Shown: positions 20,393 to 31,989, counted from the first letter of the stretch. The stretch is 64,000 bases of DNA from Sulfurimonas sp. (GCA_027063505.1 JAMORO010000038.1:57169-121168), one strand, 5' to 3'. Numbers and translations: made by a program. The notes: generated by a model from the letters alone, not told the origin.

Positions 20393-20818
20393 ATGGAGTG
20401 CGAATTTCCAACGATAAACTCAAATAAAGAACAAGTTAAAGAGATATTTGACACAGTAAAAACTATAGCTGTTTTAGGACTCTCTCCTGATGAGACTAAG
20501 GCTTCTCATAGAGTTGCGAAGTATTTACAAGAAGTTGGGTATAAAATAATCCCAGTTTACCCTAAAGAAGATTTTATTTTAAATGAAAAGGTCTACCGAT
20601 CACTTGCAGAGATTCCTTTTGCTGTAGATATGATAGATATCTTTAGAAAACCAGATGCTTTGATAGCGATTGCTCAGGCAGCTATAAAGCGTGGAGATGT
20701 AAAAGTTTTTTGGTCTCAGCAGGGAATAGTAAATAATGAAGCAGCTGCAATGGCAGAAAAAGCTGGTATGCAAGTAGTACAGAATCAGTGTGCTATGATA
20801 GATCATAGAAACCTATAA
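20393..20818 (+). CDS. CoA-binding domain protein
   Basis: TIAVLGLSPDETKASHRVAKYLQEVGYKIIPVYP...VDMIDIFRKPD. Confidence 0.85.
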   Translation: MECEFPTINSNKEQVKEIFDTVKTIAVLGLSPDETKASHRVAKYLQEVGYKIIPVYPKEDFILNEKVYRSLAEIPFAVDMIDIFRKPDALIAIAQAAIKRGDVKVFWSQQGIVNNEAAAMAEKAGMQVVQNQCAMIDHRNL

Positions 20819-20832
20819 AATGGATAAATAAG

Positions 20833-22035
20833 TTGTTAAATTTAGAAAAGATATATGAAGCACAGAATCGAATAAAAGATATAGTTGTTCAAACACCATT
20901 AGCATATGCTCCCTATTTAAGTGAACACTCTGGGTGTGAAATATATTTAAAAAAAGAGAACCTTCAGATTACAGGTGCTTTTAAAATTCGTGGTGCATAT
21001 AATAAAATTGCCTCTTTAAGTGATGCAGAGAGAGCCTGTGGTGTTATCGCTGCAAGTGCTGGAAACCATGCTCAAGGTGTCGCTTTTTCAGCTTCAAAGT
21101 TTGACACTAGAGCAGTTATTGTTATGCCTGAGTCTACGCCTCTTACTAAGGTAAATGGTGTGAAACATTATAATGCTGAGGTGATATTGCATGGTGCTAA
21201 CTATGATGAAGCTTATCTTTATGCAACTGCTTATGCACAAAAACACTCTATGACTTTTGTACACCCTTTTGAGGATGAAGCTGTTATCGCAGGACAGGGA
21301 ACTGTCGCTTTAGAGATATTAGAGCAGTGTGAAGACTTAGATGCAATAATTATTCCTGTTGGTGGTGGTGGACTTATCGCTGGAATGGCAGCAGCTATTA
21401 AAGAGAAAAATCCAAAGATAGAAGTTATTGGTGTGAGTGCGAGTGGTGCACCAGCATTTAAAAACTCTTATAAGCTCAAAGAAGCAGTAGATACTACAAG
21501 TGTACGAACGATTGCAGATGGAATTGCTGTTCGTGATACATCAGTTGTGACATTAAAGTATGCACTTGAACATGTCGATAAAATAATATCAGTTGATGAT
21601 GAAGAGATAGCTAGTGCAATACTGTTTCTTTTAGAGAAGCAGAAACTTGTGGTAGAGGGTGCGGGTGCTGTAGGTGTAGCATCAATACTACATAATAAAC
21701 TTCCTGAGTTAAAGGATAAAAAAGTTGCTATAGTTTTGAGTGGTGGAAATATGGATGTTACACTTCTCTCTGTAATTATAGAGAAAGGTCTTTTAAAGTC
21801 ACACCGTAAAATGAAATTAACAGTGACTTTAGTAGATAAGCCTGGATCTCTAATGCGTTTTACAGAGATACTTGAGACTCTTAATGCAAATATCGTACAT
21901 ATCGCTTATGATAGAACATCCATCTCATTAGATTATGGTGATGCAAATGTAACAGTACATATGGAAACAAAAGGGAAAGAGCATCAAGAAGAGATCTATA
22001 ATGCTTTAAAAAATGATGGATATTTAAGAGGGTAG
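20833..22035 (+). CDS. ilvA: Threonine ammonia-lyase (TTG start)
   Basis: YLKKENLQITGAFKIRGAYNKI, ASAGNHAQGVA, PVGGGGLIAGMA; C-terminal ACT domain. Confidence 0.9.
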   Translation: MLNLEKIYEAQNRIKDIVVQTPLAYAPYLSEHSGCEIYLKKENLQITGAFKIRGAYNKIASLSDAERACGVIAASAGNHAQGVAFSASKFDTRAVIVMPESTPLTKVNGVKHYNAEVILHGANYDEAYLYATAYAQKHSMTFVHPFEDEAVIAGQGTVALEILEQCEDLDAIIIPVGGGGLIAGMAAAIKEKNPKIEVIGVSASGAPAFKNSYKLKEAVDTTSVRTIADGIAVRDTSVVTLKYALEHVDKIISVDDEEIASAILFLLEKQKLVVEGAGAVGVASILHNKLPELKDKKVAIVLSGGNMDVTLLSVIIEKGLLKSHRKMKLTVTLVDKPGSLMRFTEILETLNANIVHIAYDRTSISLDYGDANVTVHMETKGKEHQEEIYNALKNDGYLRG

Positions 22036-22039
22036 ACGA

Positions 22040-24166
22040 ATGGAGCCAGTTAAAAGTAAAGATTTTAAACATGCAATCATACTTCTAAAAATATTAGAAG
22101 ATAAACGTATAATAGTTATAGATAAAGAGACCACAATAAGGTTTTTAGATCAAGAGAATTTTAAACTACTTGATGGGTTTAAAGTTAATATTAAACACAA
22201 ATATTATAAAGGAAGTGTTACTGCATTTAGTAGTAATGGAGAAAATTTTGCTTCTTTGAGTGCTGATTGTAAAGAGTCTAGACTTTTTAGTGCAAAAACG
22301 AAAAAACTTATTGCGAAAGTTGATAGACATCAGGGGGAATCCTCTTGTGTTAGTATAGATCCTCTCAATAGATATATGTTCTCTGGTGGCGAAGATGGTA
22401 AAACATTTGCTATTGATATTAAAAGTGGTAAACTAATCTTTACACTTCCAACACATGTAGATACAATTAATGATATCTCTTTTAGTTCAAATGGTAATTG
22501 GGTAGCAACCTCTAGCTACGATAGAAAAATCTCTCTTTTTTCACTTGTTACAATGACACCTAAAATAAAGTTAAAAGCACATGCTGCTCCTGTAATTAAA
22601 AGTAGATTTTTAACAAAACATAGACTTCTGAGTGTCGATAAAAACTCTTCTGCAATTATATGGAATATAAGTACTTCTAAAGTGATTGAGAGACTTAATG
22701 GTATCCATGATGACATCATAGATATAACAACAAGTAAGGATGATAAGTTTCTCTTTATAGGTACTGCTTTAGGTTATGTACTTGTATATGACTTAGATAC
22801 TTATGAGCTTTTATCCTCTAAGTATATTAAACTTGCTTCACCTATTACTAAGATGGCTTTTAATGAAGAGGAGCATCAACTTATACTCGGAACAGAAGAT
22901 GGCTTCTTAGTTTATTACGATATTTATGAAGGTGAAGACAAACTAAAAACTATGCTTCAGCATAAAGAGTTTGGTAATATACAAAAAGCAATAGACTTTA
23001 ATCCTATTTTAGCATATACTCAAATATATGATCTTCTCTCAAATTTTTGGGAAAATACACTTAAAAAAGCAAAAATTGCTTTAGAGCATCATAATAAAGA
23101 GAAAGCAATGCTTATTTTTAATGCTTTTAAAGATGTTCCATCAAAAAATAAGATTATTCAAAAGACTATAGCAGAGTATGCTGAGTTTGAAAAGTTTACA
23201 ACTTTAGCAAAAAATGGAAAATTAGCACTTGCTTACAGTTTAGCAAATAAACATCCAGTATATAAAGAGTCTAAGATGTATGCAGCTTTAGAAAAAAGGT
23301 GGAAAAGTACATTTATACAGGCACAAAAGTTTACATTAGATCCAAAATTAGCATCTCAGGCTAAAGATATTCTTGCTCCTTATCGTGGGATTAGTGAAAA
23401 AACAGTGTTAATTCAAGAACTCTTAACAAAAAGTGAAGTCTATAGACGATTTAGAACAGCAATAGGGCAGAAAGATTTTAAAATCTGTTTTGAACTAATA
23501 AAGCAACATAAGTTTTTAAAAGAACTCCCAGAGTATGATGTCCTAACAAAGTATGCAGATAATTTATATCTTAAGGTAAATGCTCTACTTGAGAAGGATG
23601 ATACACATTCGGCTATAAAACTTTTAAGAGTACTCTCTGTTTTTGAAGACTTTAAAGATGAAGTGAAAGAACTTACCCGTACAATAGAAATTAAGCAGAA
23701 GTTTTATATGGCTATTGAAAATGATGATATAGCTACAGCTTATAATCTCATGGTTCAAGAAGAGGAACTTGGTGAGACTAAAGATGGAAAAAAACTACAA
23801 GAGATTTGGTATAAAGATCAGATGACAGCTAATGGATTTGCAGTAAATGGTGATGCATTAGGGGTTAAAAAAGTTTTAGATAAATATACTACAGTCTCAT
23901 CAAAACTCGTAGCGATCGCAACTATTTTCGCATGGTGCTATATGGTTCAACTCGAAGAGAAAGCTCGTGAAGGTGCTCCACAATCAGTAATTGAGACGGG
24001 TATTAAACAGTATGTATCAAGCTTTGGACTTGTAGAGCAGATTGAAAACTTTTACGAACTTTTTAAAAGAAAGTATAAAGATACAAAATTAAACCTAGAG
24101 TTACTTCCTAAAGGTTCTCTTGAAATGTGGCGACCAGCTATGATCGTTCGGTCAATCTTAGACTAA
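22040..24166 (+). CDS. WD40-repeat protein with helical C-terminal region
   Basis: Repeats such as GEDGKTFAIDIKSGKLIFTLPTHVDTINDISFSSNGNWVATSSYDRKISLFSL. Confidence 0.75.
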   Translation: MEPVKSKDFKHAIILLKILEDKRIIVIDKETTIRFLDQENFKLLDGFKVNIKHKYYKGSVTAFSSNGENFASLSADCKESRLFSAKTKKLIAKVDRHQGESSCVSIDPLNRYMFSGGEDGKTFAIDIKSGKLIFTLPTHVDTINDISFSSNGNWVATSSYDRKISLFSLVTMTPKIKLKAHAAPVIKSRFLTKHRLLSVDKNSSAIIWNISTSKVIERLNGIHDDIIDITTSKDDKFLFIGTALGYVLVYDLDTYELLSSKYIKLASPITKMAFNEEEHQLILGTEDGFLVYYDIYEGEDKLKTMLQHKEFGNIQKAIDFNPILAYTQIYDLLSNFWENTLKKAKIALEHHNKEKAMLIFNAFKDVPSKNKIIQKTIAEYAEFEKFTTLAKNGKLALAYSLANKHPVYKESKMYAALEKRWKSTFIQAQKFTLDPKLASQAKDILAPYRGISEKTVLIQELLTKSEVYRRFRTAIGQKDFKICFELIKQHKFLKELPEYDVLTKYADNLYLKVNALLEKDDTHSAIKLLRVLSVFEDFKDEVKELTRTIEIKQKFYMAIENDDIATAYNLMVQEEELGETKDGKKLQEIWYKDQMTANGFAVNGDALGVKKVLDKYTTVSSKLVAIATIFAWCYMVQLEEKAREGAPQSVIETGIKQYVSSFGLVEQIENFYELFKRKYKDTKLNLELLPKGSLEMWRPAMIVRSILD

Positions 24167-24267
24167 CTTTAGTCTTAAGATTAACTCCTCTTTTAACCTA
24201 CAATATATCTACATTTAAGTATAATCACGAGATTTTTAAAATTATAATTTTTTATAGGAGACTTTTC

Positions 24268-25965
24268 ATGCAAATTAGTGGTGCACAGATGGTCATTGAA
24301 GCATTAATTGCTGAGGGTGTAGATACAGTTTTTGGTTACCCTGGTGGAGCAATTATGAATGTATATGATGAGATATATAAACAAGATGGATTTCAACATA
24401 TCCTTAATCGTCATGAGCAAGCTTCTGTCCATGCTGCTGAGGGCTACTCAAAAGCAAGTGGAAAAGTTGGGGTGGCTATGATTACTTCTGGACCTGGTTT
24501 TACAAATGCTGTAACAGGTCTTGCAGATGCTTATATGGATTCGATTCCTTTAGTTGTTATCTCTGGTCAGGTTCCTATGAGCCTTATCGGTACAGATGCA
24601 TTTCAAGAGATAGATGCTGTTGGTATTAGTCGTTCTTGTACAAAACATAACTACCTTGTAACAGATGCAAAAGATCTACCTCGTGTTTTAAAAGAGGCAT
24701 TTTATATTGCAAGAACTGGTCGCCCAGGTCCTGTTCATATAGATATTCCTAAAGATGTAACAGCGCAGATAGAAGAGTTTGACTACGATATTGAGCTTAA
24801 TTTAGAGACGTATAAACCACATACTAAAGGGAATCCTCGTCAGATTAAAAAAGCTATGGATGCTATAGCAAAAGCGAAGCGTCCTCTTTTTTATCTAGGT
24901 GGTGGTATTATCAATGCAAATGCAGCATATGAAGTACGTGATCTAGTACATACTACGGGTATTCCTGCTGTTGAGACATTTATGGCTCGTGGTGTTTTAA
25001 GCCACGATGATAAATTACTTGTAGGTATGCTTGGTATGCATGGAAGTTATGCTTCAAACATGGCTATGAGTGAGACTGACTTAGTTATCGCTCTTGGTGC
25101 TAGATTTGATGACCGTGTAACTGGTAAGCTCTCTGAGTTTGCTAAAAATGCAGATGTTATTCATGTCGATATCGATCCTGCATCTATCTCAAAACTTGTA
25201 AATGCTGACTATCCAATCGTTGGTGATGTTAAAAATGTTGTGAACGATATGCTTGCTCAAGTTGATAAAGTAGATAGTGATAACTATGAGTCATGGAGAG
25301 AAACAATCAATAATTTTGATGAGTTACATCCTCTAACTTTCCATGAAGATACTGAGCGTATTAAACCGCAGTGGGTTGTAAAACGTGTTGGTGAACTTCT
25401 TGGTGATAGTGCAAATATCTCTACAGATGTTGGACAGCATCAGATGTGGTCAGGGCAGTTTTATCCATTTACAAGACCTCGTCAGTTTATAAGTTCTTCA
25501 GGACTTGGAACGATGGGCTTTGGTTTTCCAGCGGCTATCGGTGTAAAAGCAGCAACTCCTGAAAAAACTTCTATCAACTTTACAGGTGATGGTTCTATTC
25601 TTATGAATGTTCAAGAGCTTATGACTGCAGTTGAGAAGAAGATACCAGTTATTAACATTATTTTAAACAATAATTTCCTTGGAATGGTTCGTCAGTGGCA
25701 GACACTTTTTTATGATAAACGCCACTCTGAGACAGATCTCTCTGTGCAACCTGACTTTGTAAAACTTGCAGAAGCTTTTGGTGGAATAGGGTACAGAGTA
25801 CATACTAAAGAGGAATTCGATGCTGCACTAAAAGATGCAGTTGAGAAAAATGTAGTAGCATTTATAGAAGTAATCGTTCATAGAATGGAAAATGTTATGC
25901 CTATGGTTCCATCAGGTGGAAGTCTATTTAACATGATGTTACTAGAGAAAAAGGAGAGTAAATAA
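24268..25965 (+). CDS. ilvB: Acetolactate synthase large subunit
   Basis: MQISGAQMVIEALIAEGVDTVFGYPGGAIMNVYD; TPP motif GDGSILMNVQELMTA. ATG 24268 with AGGAG upstream preferred to ORF start 24127. Confidence 0.94.
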   Translation: MQISGAQMVIEALIAEGVDTVFGYPGGAIMNVYDEIYKQDGFQHILNRHEQASVHAAEGYSKASGKVGVAMITSGPGFTNAVTGLADAYMDSIPLVVISGQVPMSLIGTDAFQEIDAVGISRSCTKHNYLVTDAKDLPRVLKEAFYIARTGRPGPVHIDIPKDVTAQIEEFDYDIELNLETYKPHTKGNPRQIKKAMDAIAKAKRPLFYLGGGIINANAAYEVRDLVHTTGIPAVETFMARGVLSHDDKLLVGMLGMHGSYASNMAMSETDLVIALGARFDDRVTGKLSEFAKNADVIHVDIDPASISKLVNADYPIVGDVKNVVNDMLAQVDKVDSDNYESWRETINNFDELHPLTFHEDTERIKPQWVVKRVGELLGDSANISTDVGQHQMWSGQFYPFTRPRQFISSSGLGTMGFGFPAAIGVKAATPEKTSINFTGDGSILMNVQELMTAVEKKIPVINIILNNNFLGMVRQWQTLFYDKRHSETDLSVQPDFVKLAEAFGGIGYRVHTKEEFDAALKDAVEKNVVAFIEVIVHRMENVMPMVPSGGSLFNMMLLEKKESK

Positions 25966-26441
25966 TGACTGAAAATAACGAAAGAAGAGTAGTATCTGTA
26001 ATTGTTAAAAATGAAGCAAGTTCACTCTCTCGAATCACTGATCTTTTTTCAGGACGTGGTTATAACATCACATCTTTAACTGTTGCACCTATCCCAGATA
26101 GTGAGTACTCCCGTTTAACTATAGTTACTTCAGGATCTGTTCGTGTTATCGAGCAGATTACAAAGCAACTTCATAAGCTTATTCCCGTTCTTCGTGTGTA
26201 TGAGCATGCTGATATGGTCGAGAAAGAGATGGCTATGATAAAAATTCCTATGAATGAAAATCTTAGTGATATCAATGCTCTTTGTGAAGCTTATAATGGA
26301 AAGATAGTAAATGCAGGCGAAAACACTGTTATCGCAATGGTAGCAGATGAACCTAAACGTGTAGATAATTTCTTAAGTGCTATCAAACGCTATAATCCAA
26401 AAGAGATAGTAAGATCGGGTGCTGTAGCACTCGAGCGATAA
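25965..26441 (+). CDS. ilvH: Acetolactate synthase small subunit
   Basis: [45 protein letters not shown]; adjacent to ilvB. Confidence 0.92.
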   Translation: MTENNERRVVSVIVKNEASSLSRITDLFSGRGYNITSLTVAPIPDSEYSRLTIVTSGSVRVIEQITKQLHKLIPVLRVYEHADMVEKEMAMIKIPMNENLSDINALCEAYNGKIVNAGENTVIAMVADEPKRVDNFLSAIKRYNPKEIVRSGAVALER

Positions 26442-26451
26442 GGGAATAACT

Positions 26452-27402
26452 ATGAAACTTAGTGACATTGCAACACTCATAGGTGCAGAGTTTTCGTGTA
26501 AAGATATTGAAATAACTTCAATGCATACTCTTAAAGATGCCTCTAAAAGTGAACTCTCATTTGTCGCCAATGCTAAGTACATAAAAGATATAGCAACTTC
26601 TAATGCAGCTGCAATTATCTGTGATGAAAAGACAAAAGAGTATATTCCTGAGGATTGTGTTGCACTTGTTGTAGATGCACCTTACTGGGAGATGGCTGTT
26701 GTCTCAGCAGAGTTTGCACCAGCACTTGAAGATTTAGACTCTGTAAAAGCTATTGTTGGTGAGGGCACTCAAGTAGCACCCACTGCTACACTTGCTAATG
26801 GCGCAAGAGTTGGTAAAAACTCTACGATTATGGCAGGGGCTTATGTTGGCTCTAACTCAGTAATCGGTGACAATACTATTCTCTATCCAAATGTAGTTGT
26901 GTATAGAGACTGTAAGGTTGGGAATGAGTGTATTATTCATGCTGGAACTGTTATTGGTAGTGATGGTTTTGGTTTTGCTTCTAATAGACTTGGGGAACAT
27001 AAAAAGATACATCATATAGGGAATGCTATAATAGAAGATGATGTAGAGATAGGCTCAAATACCTCTATAGATAGAGCCGTATTTGGTTCTACTCTCATCA
27101 AAAAAGGTGCTCGTATAGATAATCTTATCCAGATTGGGCATAACTGTGAGATAGGTGAAGGAAGTGTATTCGCTGCACAAAGTGGACTTGCTGGTTCTTC
27201 TATCATCGGACGAAATAATGTATTTGGTGCACAGTCAGGAGTAGCAGGACATTTAGAGATAGCACCCTTTAATACTTTTGCAGCAAGAACAGGTGTTACT
27301 AAAACAGTAAAACAGAGTGGGAAAACTTTTGCAGGTTTCCCTTTCATGGATCATAAATCATGGCTTAAGATTCAGGTCAAGTTAGCTAGACTTATAAAAT
27401 AA
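26452..27402 (+). CDS. lpxD: UDP-3-O-acylglucosamine N-acyltransferase
   Basis: Hexapeptide repeats; [45 protein letters not shown]. Confidence 0.92.
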   Translation: MKLSDIATLIGAEFSCKDIEITSMHTLKDASKSELSFVANAKYIKDIATSNAAAIICDEKTKEYIPEDCVALVVDAPYWEMAVVSAEFAPALEDLDSVKAIVGEGTQVAPTATLANGARVGKNSTIMAGAYVGSNSVIGDNTILYPNVVVYRDCKVGNECIIHAGTVIGSDGFGFASNRLGEHKKIHHIGNAIIEDDVEIGSNTSIDRAVFGSTLIKKGARIDNLIQIGHNCEIGEGSVFAAQSGLAGSSIIGRNNVFGAQSGVAGHLEIAPFNTFAARTGVTKTVKQSGKTFAGFPFMDHKSWLKIQVKLARLIK

Positions 27403-27424
27403 TATTATAACAAGGAAATATTCA

Positions 27425-27625
27425 ATGACAACAATTCCATTACACTCAACAAAAAAAGGTACTATTTCAGTAACTAAAATTGAGAAACCTTATGGTGAAG
27501 ATAGTGCTCCTGTAGCTAGTGTAGGTATCTCATTAACAGGTGATAGTAAAAATCCAGATTGGAAAGTACATATCCCAATGGATAATCTTGAAGAGGTTAT
27601 TAAAGCACTTCAAACTTTACAGTAA
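27425..27625 (+). CDS. Small conserved hypothetical protein
   Basis: 66-aa ORF with AAGGA-type RBS between lpxD and a globin gene. Confidence 0.6.
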   Translation: MTTIPLHSTKKGTISVTKIEKPYGEDSAPVASVGISLTGDSKNPDWKVHIPMDNLEEVIKALQTLQ

Positions 27626-27689
27626 TAGATATAGACAATAAGTAAAATTTTCTGATATAATATTATAAATTATTATATCAGGAGACTTT

Positions 27690-28130
27690 TTGCAAACTTC
27701 CCTCTCTAAAAATTCAATCGAAATTATTAAATCTACAGCTGAGTATATTACATCTCGTGATACAGATATTACTCAAGCAATGTATAAAATACTCTTTAGT
27801 AAATACCCAAATGTTCAGATACTTTTTGCGAATGCACCCAAAAACCAGTATATGCGCTTGGCCGAAATACTCTCCGCTTATGCTGTAAATATTGAAAAGA
27901 TTGATAGATTGAGACCTGCTCTTTTTGTTATTGCAAAAAGACATGTGGAGGTTGGAATTAAACCTGTTCACTACCCTATGATAGGAATGGTATTGATGCA
28001 GGCAATAGAAGAGACACTTCAAAATCAAGCAACTATAGAGTTTATGGATGCATGGAGAGAGGCATTTCAAGTGATAGCAAATATTTTGATAGAGATGGAG
28101 CGAGAACTATATGAGAAGGAAGAGAACTAA
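27690..28130 (+). CDS. Single-domain globin-like protein (TTG start)
   Basis: IKSTAEYITSRDTDITQAMYKILFSKYPNVQILF...KRHVEVGIKPVHYPMIGMVLMQAIEE...AWREAFQVIANILIEMERELY. Confidence 0.75.
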   Translation: MQTSLSKNSIEIIKSTAEYITSRDTDITQAMYKILFSKYPNVQILFANAPKNQYMRLAEILSAYAVNIEKIDRLRPALFVIAKRHVEVGIKPVHYPMIGMVLMQAIEETLQNQATIEFMDAWREAFQVIANILIEMERELYEKEEN

Positions 28131-28152
28131 TGCTCTTCCTTTTGTGGAAAGA

Positions 28153-29322
28153 TTAAAGTTCTTTTACAAACTCTTCTATTCGTTTAATCCCTGTTCTAAT
28201 ACTTTCAATATCAGTTGCAAATGAGAATCTAAAATACCCTTCACTTCCAAAACCAACACCCGGAACAACAGCTACTTCTTTTTGTGCAAGAAGATCTTTA
28301 GCAAATTTTAGTGAATCATTACTAATCTCTTTTATATTTACAAAAAGATAAAAAGCACCATCTGGTTTTAAAACAGAGAGTCCATCAATAGCATTAAAAA
28401 GTGTAACAGCTTCATCACGGCGAGCCATAAACTCTTTTCTCATCATCTCTATATCAGCATCTGCACTACCATCAAGACCAGCAATAGCTGCCATCTGAGT
28501 AATAGAGTTAATGTTTGAAGTACTTTGAGACTGTAGTTTTTTAGTCGCTTTTATCAGTGCAGTGTTGTGTGCTGCCATATAACCAAAACGCCATCCCGTC
28601 ATCGCTACTGATTTTGAGAGACCGTTGATAGTTACTGTTCTTTCATACATATCTTGACTTACTGCAGCTGCAGAAGTAAAAGTACCATCGTAGATAAGCT
28701 TCTCATACATCTCATCACTAGCAACTATTACATCTGTTCCTTCAAGAACTTTACCAAGTGCTTTAAGCTCATTTTCTGAGTAAACACTACCTGTAGGGTT
28801 TGATGGTGTTGTAAGAACTAACATCTTTGTTTTAGGTGTTAATGCTGCTTGTAACTGCTCTGGTGTGATTTTAAAAGCAGAAACATCATCTGTCTCTATC
28901 TCTACTACTGTTCCACCACAGTACTTTACAAGTTCCGGATATGTTACCCAGTATGGAGCAGGAATAATGACTTCATCACCAGTATCTATAGTTGCTGAGA
29001 AAAGATTAAAAAGAGAGTGTTTTGCTCCATTATTTACGATGATCTGTTCAGGTGCATATGTTAAGCCATTATCGCGTTTTAACTTTGTAGCGACTGCCTC
29101 TTTAAGTGCTGGAACACCATCAACTGCTGTATATTTTGTAAAGTTATTATTGATAGCATCAATCGCTGCATCTTTAATAACTTGCGGTGTGCCAAAGTCT
29201 GGCTCTCCCGCAGAAAAACTTAGTATGTCTTTACCCTCTGCTTTTAACTCTTGTGCAAGTGTTGTTATAGCGATAGTAATTGACTCAGATAGTGTGTTAA
29301 TGCGATTTGTTAGCATATGCAT
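28153..29322 (-). CDS. aspC: Class I aspartate/aromatic aminotransferase
   Basis: SFSAGEPDFGTP, TPSNPTGSVYSENEL, INGLSKSVAMTGWRFGYMA. Confidence 0.9.
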   Translation of the reverse strand: MHMLTNRINTLSESITIAITTLAQELKAEGKDILSFSAGEPDFGTPQVIKDAAIDAINNNFTKYTAVDGVPALKEAVATKLKRDNGLTYAPEQIIVNNGAKHSLFNLFSATIDTGDEVIIPAPYWVTYPELVKYCGGTVVEIETDDVSAFKITPEQLQAALTPKTKMLVLTTPSNPTGSVYSENELKALGKVLEGTDVIVASDEMYEKLIYDGTFTSAAAVSQDMYERTVTINGLSKSVAMTGWRFGYMAAHNTALIKATKKLQSQSTSNINSITQMAAIAGLDGSADADIEMMRKEFMARRDEAVTLFNAIDGLSVLKPDGAFYLFVNIKEISNDSLKFAKDLLAQKEVAVVPGVGFGSEGYFRFSFATDIESIRTGIKRIEEFVKEL

Positions 29323-29449
29323 TTTCCTTGTAGTTATTCTGTATAGTAAATATTTTTGTAATTATACTAAAAAAAGGAGAAAAAACTCTTTATATTGTGA
29401 TAATAATTTAAAAAAGAGTTGAAGAGAACTATGTATGTGCTTAATGCAC

Positions 29450-30151
29450 TTAGCTCTTCATAGATTTAATAAACGATTCATAAATATGTTCAAGCTCAAG
29501 GTCTTGTTCAAGAAGCTCTTTGTTATCTTCAACTAGGATATGCTCTAAAATAGCAACACGTTTAAGCATATACTCAAACATCTCTTTATTGATATCTGGA
29601 AGCATATTATGCATAAATGGATCTTTACAGCGGCCCTTTTCTATAACATGAGCAGGAATCCCTATGGCAGTTGAACAGTCTGGAACCTCTTTAACAACAA
29701 CAGAGTTTGCCCCAATTTTAGAAAATTCACCTATAGTGATATTTCCGAGAACTTTTGCTCCTGCACCTAAAACAACACCTCTTTTAATAGTAGGATGGCG
29801 TTTTCCATGAGTAAGTGAAACACCACCAAGAGTAACTCCTTGGTAGATGAGTACATCATCTTCAATAATAGCAGTCTCACCAATAACAACACCTGTCCCA
29901 TGGTCAATAAAAACACGTTTACCAATAGTCGCAGCAGGATGAATATCTATATGTGTGAAGATTTGGTTTAAACCCATAATCATTCTAGCAAAACGTTTAA
30001 AGTTTGATTTATAGAGTTTATTTGCTATTCTATACCATGCAACAGCCCAAACACCAGGGTAGTTAAAAAGAAAGTCGAGTTTGGAGTTTAATGCTGGATC
30101 ATTTTTATAAGCATTTGAAAAATCTTCTTTAATCTCTTGATAAAGTCCCAT
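29450..30151 (-). CDS. cysE: Serine O-acetyltransferase
   Basis: HIDIHPAATIGKRVFIDHGTGVVIGETAIIEDDVLIYQGVTLGGVSLTHGKRHPTI. Confidence 0.92.
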   Translation of the reverse strand: MGLYQEIKEDFSNAYKNDPALNSKLDFLFNYPGVWAVAWYRIANKLYKSNFKRFARMIMGLNQIFTHIDIHPAATIGKRVFIDHGTGVVIGETAIIEDDVLIYQGVTLGGVSLTHGKRHPTIKRGVVLGAGAKVLGNITIGEFSKIGANSVVVKEVPDCSTAIGIPAHVIEKGRCKDPFMHNMLPDINKEMFEYMLKRVAILEHILVEDNKELLEQDLELEHIYESFIKSMKS

Positions 30152-30159
30152 AAATTCCC

Positions 30160-31989
30160 TTAACTTGTTGTTCTTAGATAGCCATTTTGATTGATAAAAG
30201 TATCTAGTTTTGAAAGTGTATCACTTTTTTCTTTTGGTGTGCTAAAGTAACTCTTATTGAGGTCTGATTTAAGCTTATTTAAAAGTTCATTACTATTATA
30301 ACCTATGGACTCTAGTATGTTGAAGGTACTTTTAGACTCCTCTTCATTTGTGATTTCATAAGCATCATCACTAATAACTATTGTGTACTCATTTGGGTGT
30401 GTAAAAAGGTTATGACCCATACCTAGTGCTTCTTGATAAGCACCAACATTAAAAAATCCTAAGAAGTACTCCTCTTCTTCTAAATTAATATCATGAAGAT
30501 AGAGTGGTTTGTTAGGATTAAATCCTATCTCTCCGTCACTATCACAGGTTATATCCCAGATACTCGCTCCTCGAATAGCCTTTTTACTTAAATGATGTAG
30601 AGGCATTACTGGAAAATGCTGCTTCAGTCCCCAGTAGTCAGGAAGACTTTGAAATATAGAAGCATTTATGAGGTAGCGTTCTTGAAGATTTACTTGCAAC
30701 TGTTTGAGCTCAGATGTGTTGATGTTTGATGTTAAACTGAGTGATTTTTTGATAATGTTATGCACGAGTATTTCAGCATTTGATCTATCCTGAAGATCAA
30801 TATATCCTAAATCAAAGAGTGTTAAAAGAGACTCAATATGATCGAGTGCATCATGAAGATATTCTATACAATTTTTTGAGTTTAGTTGATTGTAAAGCTC
30901 TTTTAACTCCGTAATAAGAGGAGGATTGCTCTCTTTTAAATTTAAGAGTTGCTCATGATAATCTTGTGTGAAAAGTTCTAAAACAGGAGTGACTAAAACT
31001 GCATGTGAAGCGACTATAAAACGTCCAGATTCTGTGAAAATATCTGGATGGGTAACACCTTTTGCATCCATAATTTCACCTAGTAAAAAGACAACACTAC
31101 TAGAAAATTCTTCAAGAGAGTAGTTATGAAGTTTTGCATCACTATGTTGCTCATATGAGACAGCTAATCCACCACCAATGTTGATGTTACTGAGTGCATC
31201 TGCTCCAAGCATTTTCAGCTCAGCATAGATATTTCCAGCCTCTCTTATGGCTCTTTTAATTGGAGCTATATCATCCATCTGTGAGCCTATATGAAAATGA
31301 ATCATACTCAATTTTTCAAGTAGGTTAGCACTCTTTAACAGACGAAGTGCTTCGAGTATCTCTGTAGCTGTAAGTCCAAACTTTGCATCCATACCCGCAC
31401 TTTTTGCCCATGTACCACTACCTGTAGAGTGAAGTCTTACTCTGATACCTATGTTTGGTACTTTGAGATTAGAGGCAGTAGCTACAGCTATAATAGTTTT
31501 TAACTCCCCTAAACCCTCTATAGTAATGGTGATATTGTGACCGCTTTGTGCGGCTATGAATGCGAGAGTAATCATCTCTTTATCTTTAAAACCATTTACT
31601 GTGATGTTCGCACCATCAACTATTTTACTCATAGCGAGTATAAGTTCTGCTTTACTTCCTGCTTCAAGTCCATAGTTAAATGGAGTGCCTTTATCTGTGA
31701 CAGCAGCAACAACATGAGGAAATTGATTTACTTTGAGAGGAAAAACAGCTTTAAAAGAGCCTTTGTAACTGTTCTCTGCTATGGCATGATTAAAGCACTC
31801 ATAGAGCGTCGTTATCTGTTTTTTTATAAGATGTGGAAAACGAAGGATGATAGGCCCACGAACATCTTTTTGACGAATCTCTTGTGTGATTTTTAAGAGA
31901 GAAGGTTTTGAGCCGAAATTTACTAGAACTTCATCACCCTCTATCACAAAGTTTTTATTTGACCAAATGTCTAAACCAAAATTATTCAA
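30160..31989 (-). CDS. speA: Biosynthetic arginine decarboxylase
   Basis: PLKVNQFPHVVAAVTDKGTPFNYGLEAGSKAELILAMS, IHFHIGSQMDDI, INIGGGLAVSYEQ, FTESGRFIVASHAVLV. Confidence 0.92.
   Translation of the reverse strand: MNNFGLDIWSNKNFVIEGDEVLVNFGSKPSLLKITQEIRQKDVRGPIILRFPHLIKKQITTLYECFNHAIAENSYKGSFKAVFPLKVNQFPHVVAAVTDKGTPFNYGLEAGSKAELILAMSKIVDGANITVNGFKDKEMITLAFIAAQSGHNITITIEGLGELKTIIAVATASNLKVPNIGIRVRLHSTGSGTWAKSAGMDAKFGLTATEILEALRLLKSANLLEKLSMIHFHIGSQMDDIAPIKRAIREAGNIYAELKMLGADALSNINIGGGLAVSYEQHSDAKLHNYSLEEFSSSVVFLLGEIMDAKGVTHPDIFTESGRFIVASHAVLVTPVLELFTQDYHEQLLNLKESNPPLITELKELYNQLNSKNCIEYLHDALDHIESLLTLFDLGYIDLQDRSNAEILVHNIIKKSLSLTSNINTSELKQLQVNLQERYLINASIFQSLPDYWGLKQHFPVMPLHHLSKKAIRGASIWDITCDSDGEIGFNPNKPLYLHDINLEEEEYFLGFFNVGAYQEALGMGHNLFTHPNEYTIVISDDAYEITNEEESKSTFNILESIGYNSNELLNKLKSDLNKSYFSTPKEKSDTLSKLDTFINQNGYLRTTS

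Noticed and set aside
28865-29422. 185-aa ORF antisense to the aminotransferase gene
   Set aside because: Low-complexity composition, opposite a well-supported conserved gene.
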